Source: an uncultured Psychroserpens sp.
GTDB taxonomy: Bacteria; Bacteroidota; Bacteroidia; Flavobacteriales; Flavobacteriaceae
Reading direction: 5' to 3'
Assembly: GCF_947492715.1 (NCBI RefSeq)
Contig: NZ_CANLNS010000001.1
Span: 186,001 to 250,000 of the forward strand
Length of the DNA: 64,000 nucleotides
This document shows, one piece after another, positions 29,201 through 37,233 of this stretch (position 1 is the stretch's first letter; every line of letters begins with the position of its first letter). A program made the position numbers and the translations under genes. The notes beneath the pieces are model-generated. The model had not been told where the DNA came from. It ran no database searches and was given only the letters and a program-made list of their open reading frames with translations.

Positions 29201-29677
29201 CAAATCTACATCAGTATCATTCTTATTGGTACTACTACCAACAGAATTCCAATTAAATCGCTTTTTATCTTCAATGGAAAGATTATCATAATTCCAAAAT
29301 TCGGGGAGATGAAGCGCGCCTTTCTTATCATTGGGTGTACTCTCATCTGGAATTCCTCTTACGGTTCTAGAAACCGAACCTCCAGCCATAAGGGACCAAC
29401 TGGTTCCTGTCCAACCCGATCTATTATTTATTTGAACCCCTTGGGTATTGTAATTTAAAGACATATTCATCCCTAAATCACCAGCCAATACTTTAGAATA
29501 GATTGGAATTGAAATATTGGGTTGCCCTGTGTAATAACTTACAGGTACTTCTTCAAACTGCATCAAATTAGCTACAGTGGGAGAAGGTGGAATGACTTCT
29601 GGGAGTTCTTGTCCAAACATCATCATGGACATCATAACCGTTAGAACGGTTAAAGCGGGAGCTACAAAATTTTTCAT
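26261..29677 (-). CDS. Large secreted RHS-associated partner protein
   Basis: 1138 residues. Signal peptide (about 1-22, MMMFGQ). N-terminal region with PVSYYTGQPNISIPIYSK, GMNMSLNYNTQGVQI and WTGTSWSLMAGGSVSRTVRG, which recalls the opening of SpvB/TcB-like cocoon proteins. YD-like repeats appear at the end (IEFNTYDSFGNPLEV, SVYEYDPMIGITKMTD, YYDDYGRLDHVKDKDGN). There is no variable toxin tail. The next gene on the strand is the toxin-bearing RHS protein. The pair may form one shell, as TcB with TcC; that is inference. The pairing of these two genes is common in Flavobacteriia. Confidence 0.82.
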   Translation of the reverse strand: MKNFVAPALTVLTVMMSMMMFGQELPEVIPPSPTVANLMQFEEVPVSYYTGQPNISIPIYSKVLAGDLGMNMSLNYNTQGVQINNRSGWTGTSWSLMAGGSVSRTVRGIPDESTPNDKKGALHLPEFWNYDNLSIEDKKRFNWNSVGSSTNKNDTDVDLYQFSFLNYSGRFVIVMEGGIPTPKLISKNENFDITFSYNTNYVISGFTITDTKGYQYIFNQVETSTTSPFVGSTPQGGVISVPASGASSDYTVNTAWHLTSIKSSNNMVLATLTYSTELENYVASVSRTYNDIIAIQGNINNMLQNPYNVGVLKPENIISYINVTTPTQKLASIEFRDLTKVYFDVKPNDSHPETGGAKLENIRIEAPDGSEYKRYTLEYDTTTDFLTTPISHRLWLLKVTEKAGTISHDYNLSYYNRASLPGFDSYKSGPWGYYSGIGSTTLACGGPQTFDDDQIKTGLLTAIEYPTGGVKRFDFEHNTYAFYGDQSMGYDDYMKNPRNSSSDNDLPLAFSYNHPSQSSTLPITVNTVTLGFEQDIYISSHLVNGTTATASQLSNYRLELVKNGTSYSGLIELGDVCRIVKNVPAGVYQLKFRYGGSGGVILNEIFDIYGTTSIDYVVADLNPDQEMIGGGVRIKEITFNDNPTTLSSEKRITYSYNQPGTGGLGAVLPSSGVIDAKEDILERSYVHNTKKYLFGTEYNSPTSFTDKTVTYQVIEKGVNVELSQGSYVGYRNVKVSETNNGYTRYSFTSAYDFPSGASTFYLPHAAPKENLDYKRGLLLEQEVYDKDHRILKRIRNHDDQGNHYYDFDQTPVFTSRYIFKGDFCEYMQFYDTYESFRDTQPKPELVPNCSNGKCLLYFQNCGGGISQLPTVFESGWVKLLQTDTTNYFYDSNGNQSSVKTIKHLNYNDENLQLSEQRVVGIINGVSEELKTKYYYPVGDTAPDYNDQAMLTRLEDLNKINEVVAVESFKDNLKLSQTNTYYKEFESDLVLPEIIKVSKGTGAFTSRIEFNTYDSFGNPLEVNKTEGVPISYIWGYHNTFPVAKLVGVSVSEIETLLGNNFDAGADALTTQQITDLRSNFPSAQISVYEYDPMIGITKMTDAREYLMTYYYDDYGRLDHVKDKDGNILTKNEYNYKNQY

Positions 29678-30570
29678 CGAAATTAGATTTAATGGTTACT
29701 TAAAAACAAAATCAATAGCCTGATTTGAGAAAAGACTGTAACTGAATTTGTTAACTATTTTATGGTCATTAAATCTAGTGACTAAAAAAGGACTTCGATT
29801 GGGGGTTTTGCTTTAAATGTTAAAGGTTTTTGCTTTAAATTTCAATGATTTATATCATTTGAGAAGCAAACTTCCAACACTTTTGAAAACAAAAAAGCCG
29901 AAACTTTCGTTTCGGCTTTTCATCTGTACACTACATTGACCTATTCTCGAACCAATCAGTTAATCTGTTTAAAAGCTTATTGATGATCTAAAGGTTCAAA
30001 TAAATTAATGAATCTTTTATCATTGGTTTTTATTTTTACCAACTACATATATTAAATTACTCAAGCAGAGTAATATCACTCAACTAAAAGAATTAAAAAA
30101 CTTCTTTACTGATACAAAAAGAGGCTCTTACCAAACTACAATTTTTGCCTCTTTAAATCTCAAATAGCTGCTTTTTCTTATTATTAATTCCTGTTTCCTA
30201 TTAATCAAAAGGATTTCGTCTAGAGTCAGGTGGAGAAGAAACCTAAGCTTCTTTAGGGATTAATATTATAAATGTTCCAATCGCTGTCAAAATAACATAT
30301 TTCCCTAGTTTTGAAATTACTACCCTATGTGTAATTACATTTAGAATCTATGTTTAAAAACTTATTGAAGCTTAATGAAACATATTGAACCTGGCACCTA
30401 AATACCTTATAAGTATTTAAAAATAAAACGAGACCTAAGATATAGAGTGAGTACTAATTGACCATATACAATCCTAATAAGATGGACCCATAAATCACTA
30501 TAATTAGTATGACTACTCTTAAACGTTTCTTTTCAATATTGCGCATATGAATGTTTTTAATTCAAAGTAA
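29678..30570. other. Long intergenic region upstream of the RHS operon
   Basis: About 0.9 kb without an intact gene. Contents: two direct copies of an aaagcaaaa(a)cc-type string on the minus strand at 29799-29843, a strong hairpin at 29891-29920, and a weaker hairpin at 30120-30155 (aaagaggc / gcctcttt). A 34-codon open tail on minus, around 30250-30350, reads a hydrophobic YVILTAIGTFIILIPKEA and is unassigned. Confidence 0.5.
29886..29929. terminator. Terminator block duplicated next to tRNA-Leu
   Basis: Contains the perfect palindrome aaaaaagccgaaa / tttcggctttt. The entire 44-bp stretch recurs exactly at 63159-63202, where it is the terminator of the tRNA-Leu transcript and includes the last tRNA bases. 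Confidence 0.75.
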
Positions 30571-30612
30571 TATAAAACACCTCCTCTCCGCTTATAAAAA
30601 GGAGGTGTTGGA
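30571..30612 (-). terminator. Terminator of the first LuxR-type regulator
   Basis: Stem aacacctcct / aggaggtgtt with a 14-nt loop, about 60 bp past the stop of the 30668 gene. A related cctccttat hairpin lies downstream of its paralogue at 43279-43303. Confidence 0.6.
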
Positions 30613-30667
30613 ACAACTGCCTTAACCTACAACAATTGCTTTTTGGGTTATTATTCTTTACACAGGT

Positions 30668-32323
30668 TTATGTATTAATTTCATTTGTGCTTTTAATGAA
30701 TTCAATAATGTCGTCACTGGAATCTAAACCTAACTTCTTTCGGATTCTATGACGAATGGATTTGATTGCAGAAACAGTAGTGTTTTGGAGCTCGCTGATT
30801 TGATTAGTATTCAAACCCAAAGTCATAAAACTAAGAATTGCTTTTTCTTTTTCATTTAATTTGGGGAATTTCGTGTTCAATATAATTTTAAAGTCCATAT
30901 TCACTTTATCTAAGTATAGCTGTAGACTTTGAGAGGTCGTTTTGCTTGATTTTTCAGAAAGCAATGTTGCCCATAAAGTCTGCAAGGCATAATTACGTTT
31001 TTCTTGATTTTCTAAACCAATGATATTCTTAACACTTTCTAAAGTTTTATGAAGTACATCCTGTCGTAATGAATTTTCTACAACGGCTCTTTTCAACTCC
31101 TTTTCTCTAGTGACTAATACCAATTCTGATTTTAACTTCTCTAATTGTTCCTTTTCTAATTTGCTTTTTGAAATACTCAATCGATTTTTGATATTCTCTC
31201 TATAATGCAATAAAACGATTGCCCCAAAAAAAACGGTTAGTATAAATAATAGTAAGTACAGTCGTCTTTTTGAAGTTTCACTTTGTAGCACTAATTCATC
31301 CGCAAGTTTTTCTTTTTCGAATTTATAGTTAAGCTCCAAAGCGGTAACCCGTTTTGCCTTTTCTGTGTCATATATCGAGTCAAAATAGGTCTTGTAAATT
31401 TTATAGTCCTCTAATGCTTCAGCATATTTTTTTTGTTTACTATAGAGGGTACTTCTTTTACGATACTGGTCAGCCAAAAGACCAATATCCTTTACTTTCT
31501 TAGCATTAAAAATAGCGCTATCCAAATGAGGTAACGCTTCTTGATAATTGTTTAGAGCAACATACAAAGCGGCTACGTTTGTATGAATAGTACTTAACGA
31601 TCTTAGATGATTAACAGCTTTATAAATAGCTATGTTTTCTTTATAAATCTTTATAGCTTTATCAAGTTCTCCAGTACTATAATAAATAGCCGCCTTAGTA
31701 TCATTAGCAGCAACTATTAGAGGTTTAGAGAGCATTGGAATCGCTTTAACTTTGTTAGTATAGATAAGCGCAGAATCATTTTGTTTATCATAATAGAACG
31801 CATTTGCTAACATTTGATATGATATTGCTAAAAAGTTTTCATCTTTTAATATTTCCCTTATGGCAATTGCCTTTCTAAAATAATGCTTGGATTTGGTATA
31901 GTCCTTATTAGCTATGTAAAACTTTCCTAGATTGTTTAACGTTAACCCAACACCTGTCGAATCCTGAATGGTTTCGCAAATATCTAATGCTTTTAAATAG
32001 TTCGATAACGCTTTATCTCTATGACCTTGTTCTTGATCAAACATCCCAAGAAAATTTAGTGCATCTGCTTTTTGTTGTTTGTAATAATAAGTTTGATAGC
32101 CCTTTTGTTTTATGGTTTCCAAAACATTATTGACAATTGTTCGCGTTGTATCAACATCAAATAAACATGTCCGGTATGCAAGTTGTATTTCGAGATCAAT
32201 TCTCACAGAATCACTTTGAGCTGTTCTTATTTTTTGCAAAATCGTGTTGGATATACTGTCTTGTGTTTGACTGTAACCTATATTGATCAATAAAGTAAAT
32301 GTAATTAATAAAGGGAATTTCAT
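30668..32323 (-). CDS. TPR / single-TM / LuxR-type HTH regulator, copy 1
   Basis: 551 residues. Signal peptide (1-18, NIGYSQ), then about six TPR repeats (residues 60-330: ADALNFLGMFDQEQGHRDKALSNYLKALDI, LTLNNLGKFYIANKDYTKSKHYFRKAI in pieces), one transmembrane helix (about 352-372), a coiled segment, and a C-terminal LuxR-like HTH (LNEKEKAILSFMTLGLNTNQ, ISELQNTTVSAIKSIRHRIR, KKLGL). It has no receiver domain. A close paralogue is at 43677. The layout suggests signal transduction from periplasm to DNA. Targets unknown; the surrounding T9SS genes are candidates. Confidence 0.88.
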   Translation of the reverse strand: MKFPLLITFTLLINIGYSQTQDSISNTILQKIRTAQSDSVRIDLEIQLAYRTCLFDVDTTRTIVNNVLETIKQKGYQTYYYKQQKADALNFLGMFDQEQGHRDKALSNYLKALDICETIQDSTGVGLTLNNLGKFYIANKDYTKSKHYFRKAIAIREILKDENFLAISYQMLANAFYYDKQNDSALIYTNKVKAIPMLSKPLIVAANDTKAAIYYSTGELDKAIKIYKENIAIYKAVNHLRSLSTIHTNVAALYVALNNYQEALPHLDSAIFNAKKVKDIGLLADQYRKRSTLYSKQKKYAEALEDYKIYKTYFDSIYDTEKAKRVTALELNYKFEKEKLADELVLQSETSKRRLYLLLFILTVFFGAIVLLHYRENIKNRLSISKSKLEKEQLEKLKSELVLVTREKELKRAVVENSLRQDVLHKTLESVKNIIGLENQEKRNYALQTLWATLLSEKSSKTTSQSLQLYLDKVNMDFKIILNTKFPKLNEKEKAILSFMTLGLNTNQISELQNTTVSAIKSIRHRIRKKLGLDSSDDIIEFIKSTNEINT

Positions 32324-32379
32324 TTTTTATATATTACTCTTCTTTTCTAACGTTTTAAAATTTCCAGATTCTCTTCTCG

Positions 32380-32905
32380 CGGGTTTTATTTCTCAAACCC
32401 AATCTAAGATGATGACATCAGCTTCCACATTTGTGAAAGCTGAAGCATCTGCTACTAATCAATCTCCGCAAGGAGAAACAAAAGGTAAATTCTCTAATAT
32501 CCTGAGATCATCTCTCACTAAAGTTTCTTTACCTGTATTTTGGAGTATTGAAACTCCTTATAAGTACACTCTTGGGTTTAATGCAACAGTCAAATCAGTT
32601 ACGCTTAAGTAACCATCTACCACGACATCATCGTCTTGTAATAAGCCAGATTTACTAGCTCTAGCTAAAGCAGTATTGCTATTGTCCTTTGACTCTCTAA
32701 GCCCAACCTACGATGCTATCAGCTCCCACATTTGTGAAAGCTGAAGCATCTGCTATTAACCAATCTCCATTAGGTGAAGACGTAGGTAAATATTCTAAAA
32801 TCGCTTTGCGCAAAGGTCATTTACACTACAATTACAAAAAAAACACAACAAAATGTATGGCTTTGAGTAATTCGATTTCGTATGACATATACTCTTGTGT
32901 TCATC
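32380..32905 (-). pseudogene. Decayed T9SS surface-protein gene, relic of repeat family A
   Basis: Read on minus, a start (MNTRVYVI...) at about 32905 and a signal-like segment ending MTFAQSD are followed in shifting frames by two copies of one module: PNGDWLIADASAFTNVGADS and ESKDNSNTALARASKSGLLQ, then after stops TGKETLVRDDLRI and LVADASAFTNVEADVIILDW. Several stops and frame changes prevent expression. The same module occurs decayed at 62310-62610. The family is a flavobacterial secreted surface protein; name not known. Confidence 0.65.
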
Positions 32906-33013
32906 TTTCAGATTTAGACACAAAAGGTTTGTATGTGCTTTTTATTAGGGATCATTTTCATAGTTTCATCAGTAGCTAAACTAAGCGCATCAAGAGGAAT
33001 TCCCAAACAAAAT

Positions 33014-33030
33014 GGGGTAGCAAAACGGTT
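33014..33030 (-). promoter_or_regulatory. AACCCTTTTGCTACCC element, copy a
   Basis: Minus strand: aaccgttttgctacccc, followed by attttgtttgggaattcctc. About 110 bp upstream of the start of the decayed family A gene. Confidence 0.55.
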
Positions 33031-33091
33031 GTGCTCTCTTAAATCTCCAGTGTTTAATGAGTTTAACAGGTCATAAATCTTGCTTTAGAAT

Positions 33092-33934
33092 TCATGATAA
33101 ACCTGTATTAAAGACTGTGATTTCATGTTTTACCAACTTCTTCACGCTATTACCCTTCGAATTGGTGATTCGTACTCAATATATTGCCGGTTCTAAATGT
33201 GATATATCAATGGTAGAATTTGTGTCACCGACTTCTTATTTAATTATCAATCTCCCTTTAAGATTATAGAGTTCTATGATTGATTTACTTGTATATCTCC
33301 CGTTTTGAAACAGCCTAAGGTTGGATTAATTAGGATATACTACAATATCCTTAAGTTTAACTTCCTTAAAAACCTTTCTAAACAAGGTGTCTCAAAACGA
33401 TAAACTAATGTGCTTTTGATTCTGTGAAACTTATCGATAAAATTCACATTTTCTATTATCTGTAATGTTCACCTGAAAAAAGGCGTCTATAGCCTCTTCA
33501 AAAAATGGCGAACTCACCAAGGCGGAGTTGTTATCCAATATCTTAATTTCGCCCTTTGATAGGCTACCATTAACCGTTATAGTCATTAAAGGAATTGCTG
33601 CGTCTCTACTTTGAGCATTTATCGTGTTTCCCAATACATTAACGTTAACAAAAAATAAGAACTTATCAGACAATTTGGTGGTATCAATACTACTTAGAAT
33701 ATCTCCTGATACTGCGCAAATTGGCTCAGTTCTTCCAACTGGAAACACTTCATTAACTGAAATAGAGAAAAAATCGGGTAAAATCAGTATAAAACCATAA
33801 GAATCGATAGCAGGCTGAACGCTCTCAGAACCAAACTCTGATACAGCTGTAATGGTATAGCAATCAAGACTATTCTGTATTAAAGAAAAACTGTAGTTTT
33901 CCATTATATTGGTGCAAGAGAATGATATAATCAT
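33092..33934 (-). pseudogene. Decayed T9SS cargo gene with sorting domain
   Basis: The upper part (33431-33934) is open for 167 codons and encodes a β-rich domain (YTITAVSEFGSESVQP, SYGFILILPD, IKILDNNSALVSSPFFEEAI). After a frame change, 33092-33360 encodes a recognisable type A sorting domain in a single frame broken by three stops: KDIVVYPN-stop-SN, IIELYNLKG, IIK-stop-EVGD, IDISHLEPAIY-stop-VRITNSKGNS, VKKLVKH. No signal peptide is left. It is a relic of a secreted adhesin-like protein. Confidence 0.7.
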
Positions 33935-34135
33935 ATCATCAAATTTTGATGCAATAAAAATTTGACTTTCATTATTAAAAAGATTTAAATTAATTAGAAA
34001 TTTTCATCTGTTGTGTTCAATCCTATTATCTAGATCATTTATAGACATTATGGTTATTCTTCTAATTGTTGAAGGATCTCCACCTGTCCTACTGAGTTAT
34101 CATAAATACTAACTAGATATACAACAGGTTCAAAT

Positions 34136-34321
34136 TCACTTATAATAATAAATGTTTTTCGAAATAGTTCTTCTTTTAGAGCTACTAGATTGTTCAATAA
34201 TGCCAGTTTCCAAAAAAACATTTACCCTATTCAATAGTGATTCTTTTTTTCCATCTATTCTTAATCCATTCTTTTTACAGAATGAAATCAGTTGATACTT
34301 TTTAACGCTATTATCAATCAT
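34136..34321 (-). CDS. Small SAP-like-motif protein, uncertain
   Basis: 61 residues: MIDNSVKKYQLISFCKKNG then LRIDGKKESLLNRVNVFLE, resembling the helix-extended-helix of SAP-type DNA-binding motifs, with a basic Ser-rich tail. It lies 27 bp beyond the OmpA-gene stop on the same strand. In another frame just after its stop, a short stretch (EFEPVVYLVSIYDNSV) resembles part of the 42144 frame. It could be a real small gene or another relic. Confidence 0.4.
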   Translation of the reverse strand: MIDNSVKKYQLISFCKKNGLRIDGKKESLLNRVNVFLETGIIEQSSSSKRRTISKNIYYYK

Positions 34322-34348
34322 TGTTTGAAATATTTTAAAATTAATTTG

Positions 34349-36262
34349 TTATTGAACTTGTGGCCCACCACTTAGAATAATAAATTCTGATCTTCTATTA
34401 CTTTGGTGTTCTTCGTCTGTACAATTAGAACCGCAATCAACTTTGAGTTCGTTCTCTCCTTTACCCATGCCTGAAATTCGAGCTTTATCTATGCCTTTAG
34501 AAATAACATATTGAACCGTCGTTTTTGCTCTTCTATCAGATAATCTCTCATTGTATGATGCAGACCCTCTACTATCAGTATGCGACGTTGCATTGATTAC
34601 CATTTCTGGATATTTATTCATGATTTGAACTAGTTTATCTAATTCAAAAGCGGCTTGTGCAGTAATATTAGATTTATCATAATCGAAAAAGATTGGGTTT
34701 AGAACAACCTCATCTGGTGTTACAATAACTTCAATTGGGTCTAACATAATACTAACCTCTTTCTCTTCTTCTTCAGAAGCACTCACTGTTAGTTTTTGAC
34801 TCTCATAACCATCCATAACGACTTCTAATTCTGATTGTTTTCCGCATTCAACAATAAATTCAACAGTACCATCAGAATCTGTTACTTTAGTTAATACTAA
34901 GTTACCTTGATCATCATATAAGGATACCGAAGCTGCATTTATTGGATTTCCTGTTTTAGAATCTGTAACTGTTCCTGTGATAAGTACATCGCATAAAGGT
35001 TGTAGTTTTTTAATAGCATAAACATCATCACCTCCTAATCCTCCATCTCTATTTGAGGATACATAGCCTTCTTCACTTTCTTCATCTAAATGAAAAGCAA
35101 AATCATCTGCATTACTATTAATTGGAATCCCGATATTACGTACAGGTCCCATTTTACCATCTACAACTTTAGAATAAAATACGTCTAAATTCCCTAGTCC
35201 TAAATGTCCATTTGAAGAGAAGTATAATGTATTATTACTACTGATATAAGGAAACATTTCTTGACCTTGAGTATTTACTTTTTGTCCTAGGTTAGTTGGT
35301 TCTCCCAAAGTACCGTCATCATTTATACTTGCTTTGTAAATATCATATAAACCAAAACCTCCCGGCATATTAGAAGAAAAATAAAGTGTTTTACCATCGG
35401 TACTTACTGATGGGTTTTTTACTGAATAGTTCTCACTATTGATTGGAAAGCCTTCAACATCTCCCCATCCATCACTAGATTTTGTTGCCTTAAACAATTG
35501 AAGTTGACTTATTCTATAGTTTGTTATAGAATCTCTTTGGTATTCCTTTTCGAAGTAACTTTCACGAGAAAAATACATTGTTTCTCCATCTGGAGAAAAA
35601 GCAACAATACCTTCATGATATTTAGTATTGACTTTGCCTCCTGCTAAATCTGCTGCTTGGTATGTACCATCATCATTTTTAGTCAATTCGTAAATATCTA
35701 AAAATGGTTCTTCATTCCATCCATAAGTTTTACGAGAAGTATTTCTTGCAGACGTAATGTAAAGTTTGCCATCCTGAAGTGTTCCACCAAAATCAGAATA
35801 CTGCGTATTAAAACCTAAGTTTTGAATATTGAATTTTTTTCCTTTTTCTAAAATCTTAGGTAAGTAATCTGGATTTTTATTGAATGCAATAGCTCTATCA
35901 TCATTTGGGCGCATTTGAGCAAAATTTGCTATTTGAGTGTTTGACTCTTCATACTTACCATTTGCTTTGAGCATTTGGGCATATTTAAAAAGCATTTCTG
36001 GATTAGTATTTCCTTCAAGTGCTTTGGCATACCAGCGTTCTGCTTCAACAGTATTAAATACATTATAATAAGATTCTGCCAATTGGCTATAAACATAAGG
36101 GCTGCCTTTTCCGTTTTCAACTAATTCAGCATAGTCTTCAGCAGCTTCAACAAATTCATATCTATTAAAATGTTTATCTGCTTTTTTTGTGTCTTTATTC
36201 TGAGCAATTAAGCTGAAACTACTCAATGCTACTATTGTAAAAAGTATTAATAATTTTTTCAT
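34349..36262 (-). CDS. OmpA-family protein with PD40 propeller (gliding/T9SS adhesin accessory)
   Basis: 637 residues. Signal peptide (1-20), TPR-like helices (about 25-130), a PD40/WD40-like propeller (about 150-410; blades LYFSSNMPGGFGLYDIYK, LYFSSNGHLGLGNLDVF, GYVSSNRDGGLGGDDVYA), a carboxypeptidase-regulatory-like domain (about 425-510), and a C-terminal OmpA peptidoglycan-binding domain (IFFDYDKSNITAQAAFELDK ... SHTDSRGSASYNERLSDRRA). It follows the PorP/SprF gene by 19 bp and the giant type B adhesin gene. Such trios move or anchor SprB-like surface adhesins. Function by family and context. Confidence 0.93.
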   Translation of the reverse strand: MKKLLILFTIVALSSFSLIAQNKDTKKADKHFNRYEFVEAAEDYAELVENGKGSPYVYSQLAESYYNVFNTVEAERWYAKALEGNTNPEMLFKYAQMLKANGKYEESNTQIANFAQMRPNDDRAIAFNKNPDYLPKILEKGKKFNIQNLGFNTQYSDFGGTLQDGKLYITSARNTSRKTYGWNEEPFLDIYELTKNDDGTYQAADLAGGKVNTKYHEGIVAFSPDGETMYFSRESYFEKEYQRDSITNYRISQLQLFKATKSSDGWGDVEGFPINSENYSVKNPSVSTDGKTLYFSSNMPGGFGLYDIYKASINDDGTLGEPTNLGQKVNTQGQEMFPYISSNNTLYFSSNGHLGLGNLDVFYSKVVDGKMGPVRNIGIPINSNADDFAFHLDEESEEGYVSSNRDGGLGGDDVYAIKKLQPLCDVLITGTVTDSKTGNPINAASVSLYDDQGNLVLTKVTDSDGTVEFIVECGKQSELEVVMDGYESQKLTVSASEEEEKEVSIMLDPIEVIVTPDEVVLNPIFFDYDKSNITAQAAFELDKLVQIMNKYPEMVINATSHTDSRGSASYNERLSDRRAKTTVQYVISKGIDKARISGMGKGENELKVDCGSNCTDEEHQSNRRSEFIILSGGPQVQ

Positions 36263-36281
36263 GATGTTTTAGCTTAGTTGA

Positions 36282-37205
36282 TTAGAAATATCTTGGTGAG
36301 CGTGAAACTTTCTTTGGAAAGTTTAAATCAAATAATAACATAAATTCGTGCGATGCAGGTGCATACTTTTTAATATCAGAACTAACTCTATCGTAAGCAT
36401 ATCCAATTCTTAACGATGGTGTAATTGAAAAGTTTATTAATCCTGAAAACGAATCATCCAATCTATATGAAGCTCCTAATTCAAACTTCTCATAGAATAA
36501 AGCATTAAGGTTAACATCAAATGATGTTGGTGCGCTAAATGCAGACTTCACCAGAAACGATGGCTTCAATTTTGTGTTTGGAGACAATTGAAACACATAT
36601 CCACCAGTAAAGAAGTAATGTGCTTCTTCTGAACCTAATTTATTCCCATCTGCATCTAAGTGTACAGAGTTAAGTATGTTTGGTACAGATCCTGCTAAAT
36701 AATAATTATCTGTGTAATAGAAAAAACCTGCGCCAATGTTAGGTGTTGACGTGTTTATATTTTGAAAAAACGGATCGTTAGGATCTATTAAATCAATTCC
36801 TGCTAATCCAATATCATGGAATGTCGCTCCAGCTTTAAGACCAAAAGCTAGTCTATGTTCGCCTTCTAATTGTAATGTATAAGAGAAATCGGCATATACG
36901 TTAGTTTCTTTAATTGGCCCTACTTCATCAGAAATAATGGAAAGACCTACTCCTACTCTTTCTCCTACTGGTAATGCATCTCCTCCTACAGGTAAGTGTA
37001 CGAAAAAAGTTCCTGTCTTTGGAGCGCCATCAATACCAGCCCATTGTGAACGGTACAATAACCCAAAAGACAAATTCTCTTTTGAACCAGCATATGCTGG
37101 GTTAATGACATTCATATTATACATGTATTGTGTATATTGAGGGTCTTGTTGTCCATACACTGGTGTTGCTATGAGTAATACAATAATGATATATATATTT
37201 TTCAT
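36282..37205 (-). CDS. PorP/SprF-family outer-membrane protein
   Basis: 307 residues. Signal peptide about 1-18, then the family opening QQDPQYTQYMYNMNVINPAYAG and LLYRSQWAGIDGAPKT, and β-barrel-like alternation to the aromatic end. PorP/SprF proteins work with the type IX secretion system to export or anchor type B sorting-domain adhesins, usually encoded next door. It lies 28 bp after the adhesin stop and 19 bp before the OmpA gene. Secure family call. Confidence 0.95.
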   Translation of the reverse strand: MKNIYIIIVLLIATPVYGQQDPQYTQYMYNMNVINPAYAGSKENLSFGLLYRSQWAGIDGAPKTGTFFVHLPVGGDALPVGERVGVGLSIISDEVGPIKETNVYADFSYTLQLEGEHRLAFGLKAGATFHDIGLAGIDLIDPNDPFFQNINTSTPNIGAGFFYYTDNYYLAGSVPNILNSVHLDADGNKLGSEEAHYFFTGGYVFQLSPNTKLKPSFLVKSAFSAPTSFDVNLNALFYEKFELGASYRLDDSFSGLINFSITPSLRIGYAYDRVSSDIKKYAPASHEFMLLFDLNFPKKVSRSPRYF

Positions 37206-37233
37206 CTATTAGTTGTTTGATTTTAGTTGGTTT

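Noticed and set aside
29799-29843. Two aaagcaaaa(a)cc strings upstream of the RHS operon as a further copy of the TTTTGCTACCC element
   Set aside because: Orientation is opposite and the ACCC half of the core is missing; probably coincidence in AT-rich sequence.
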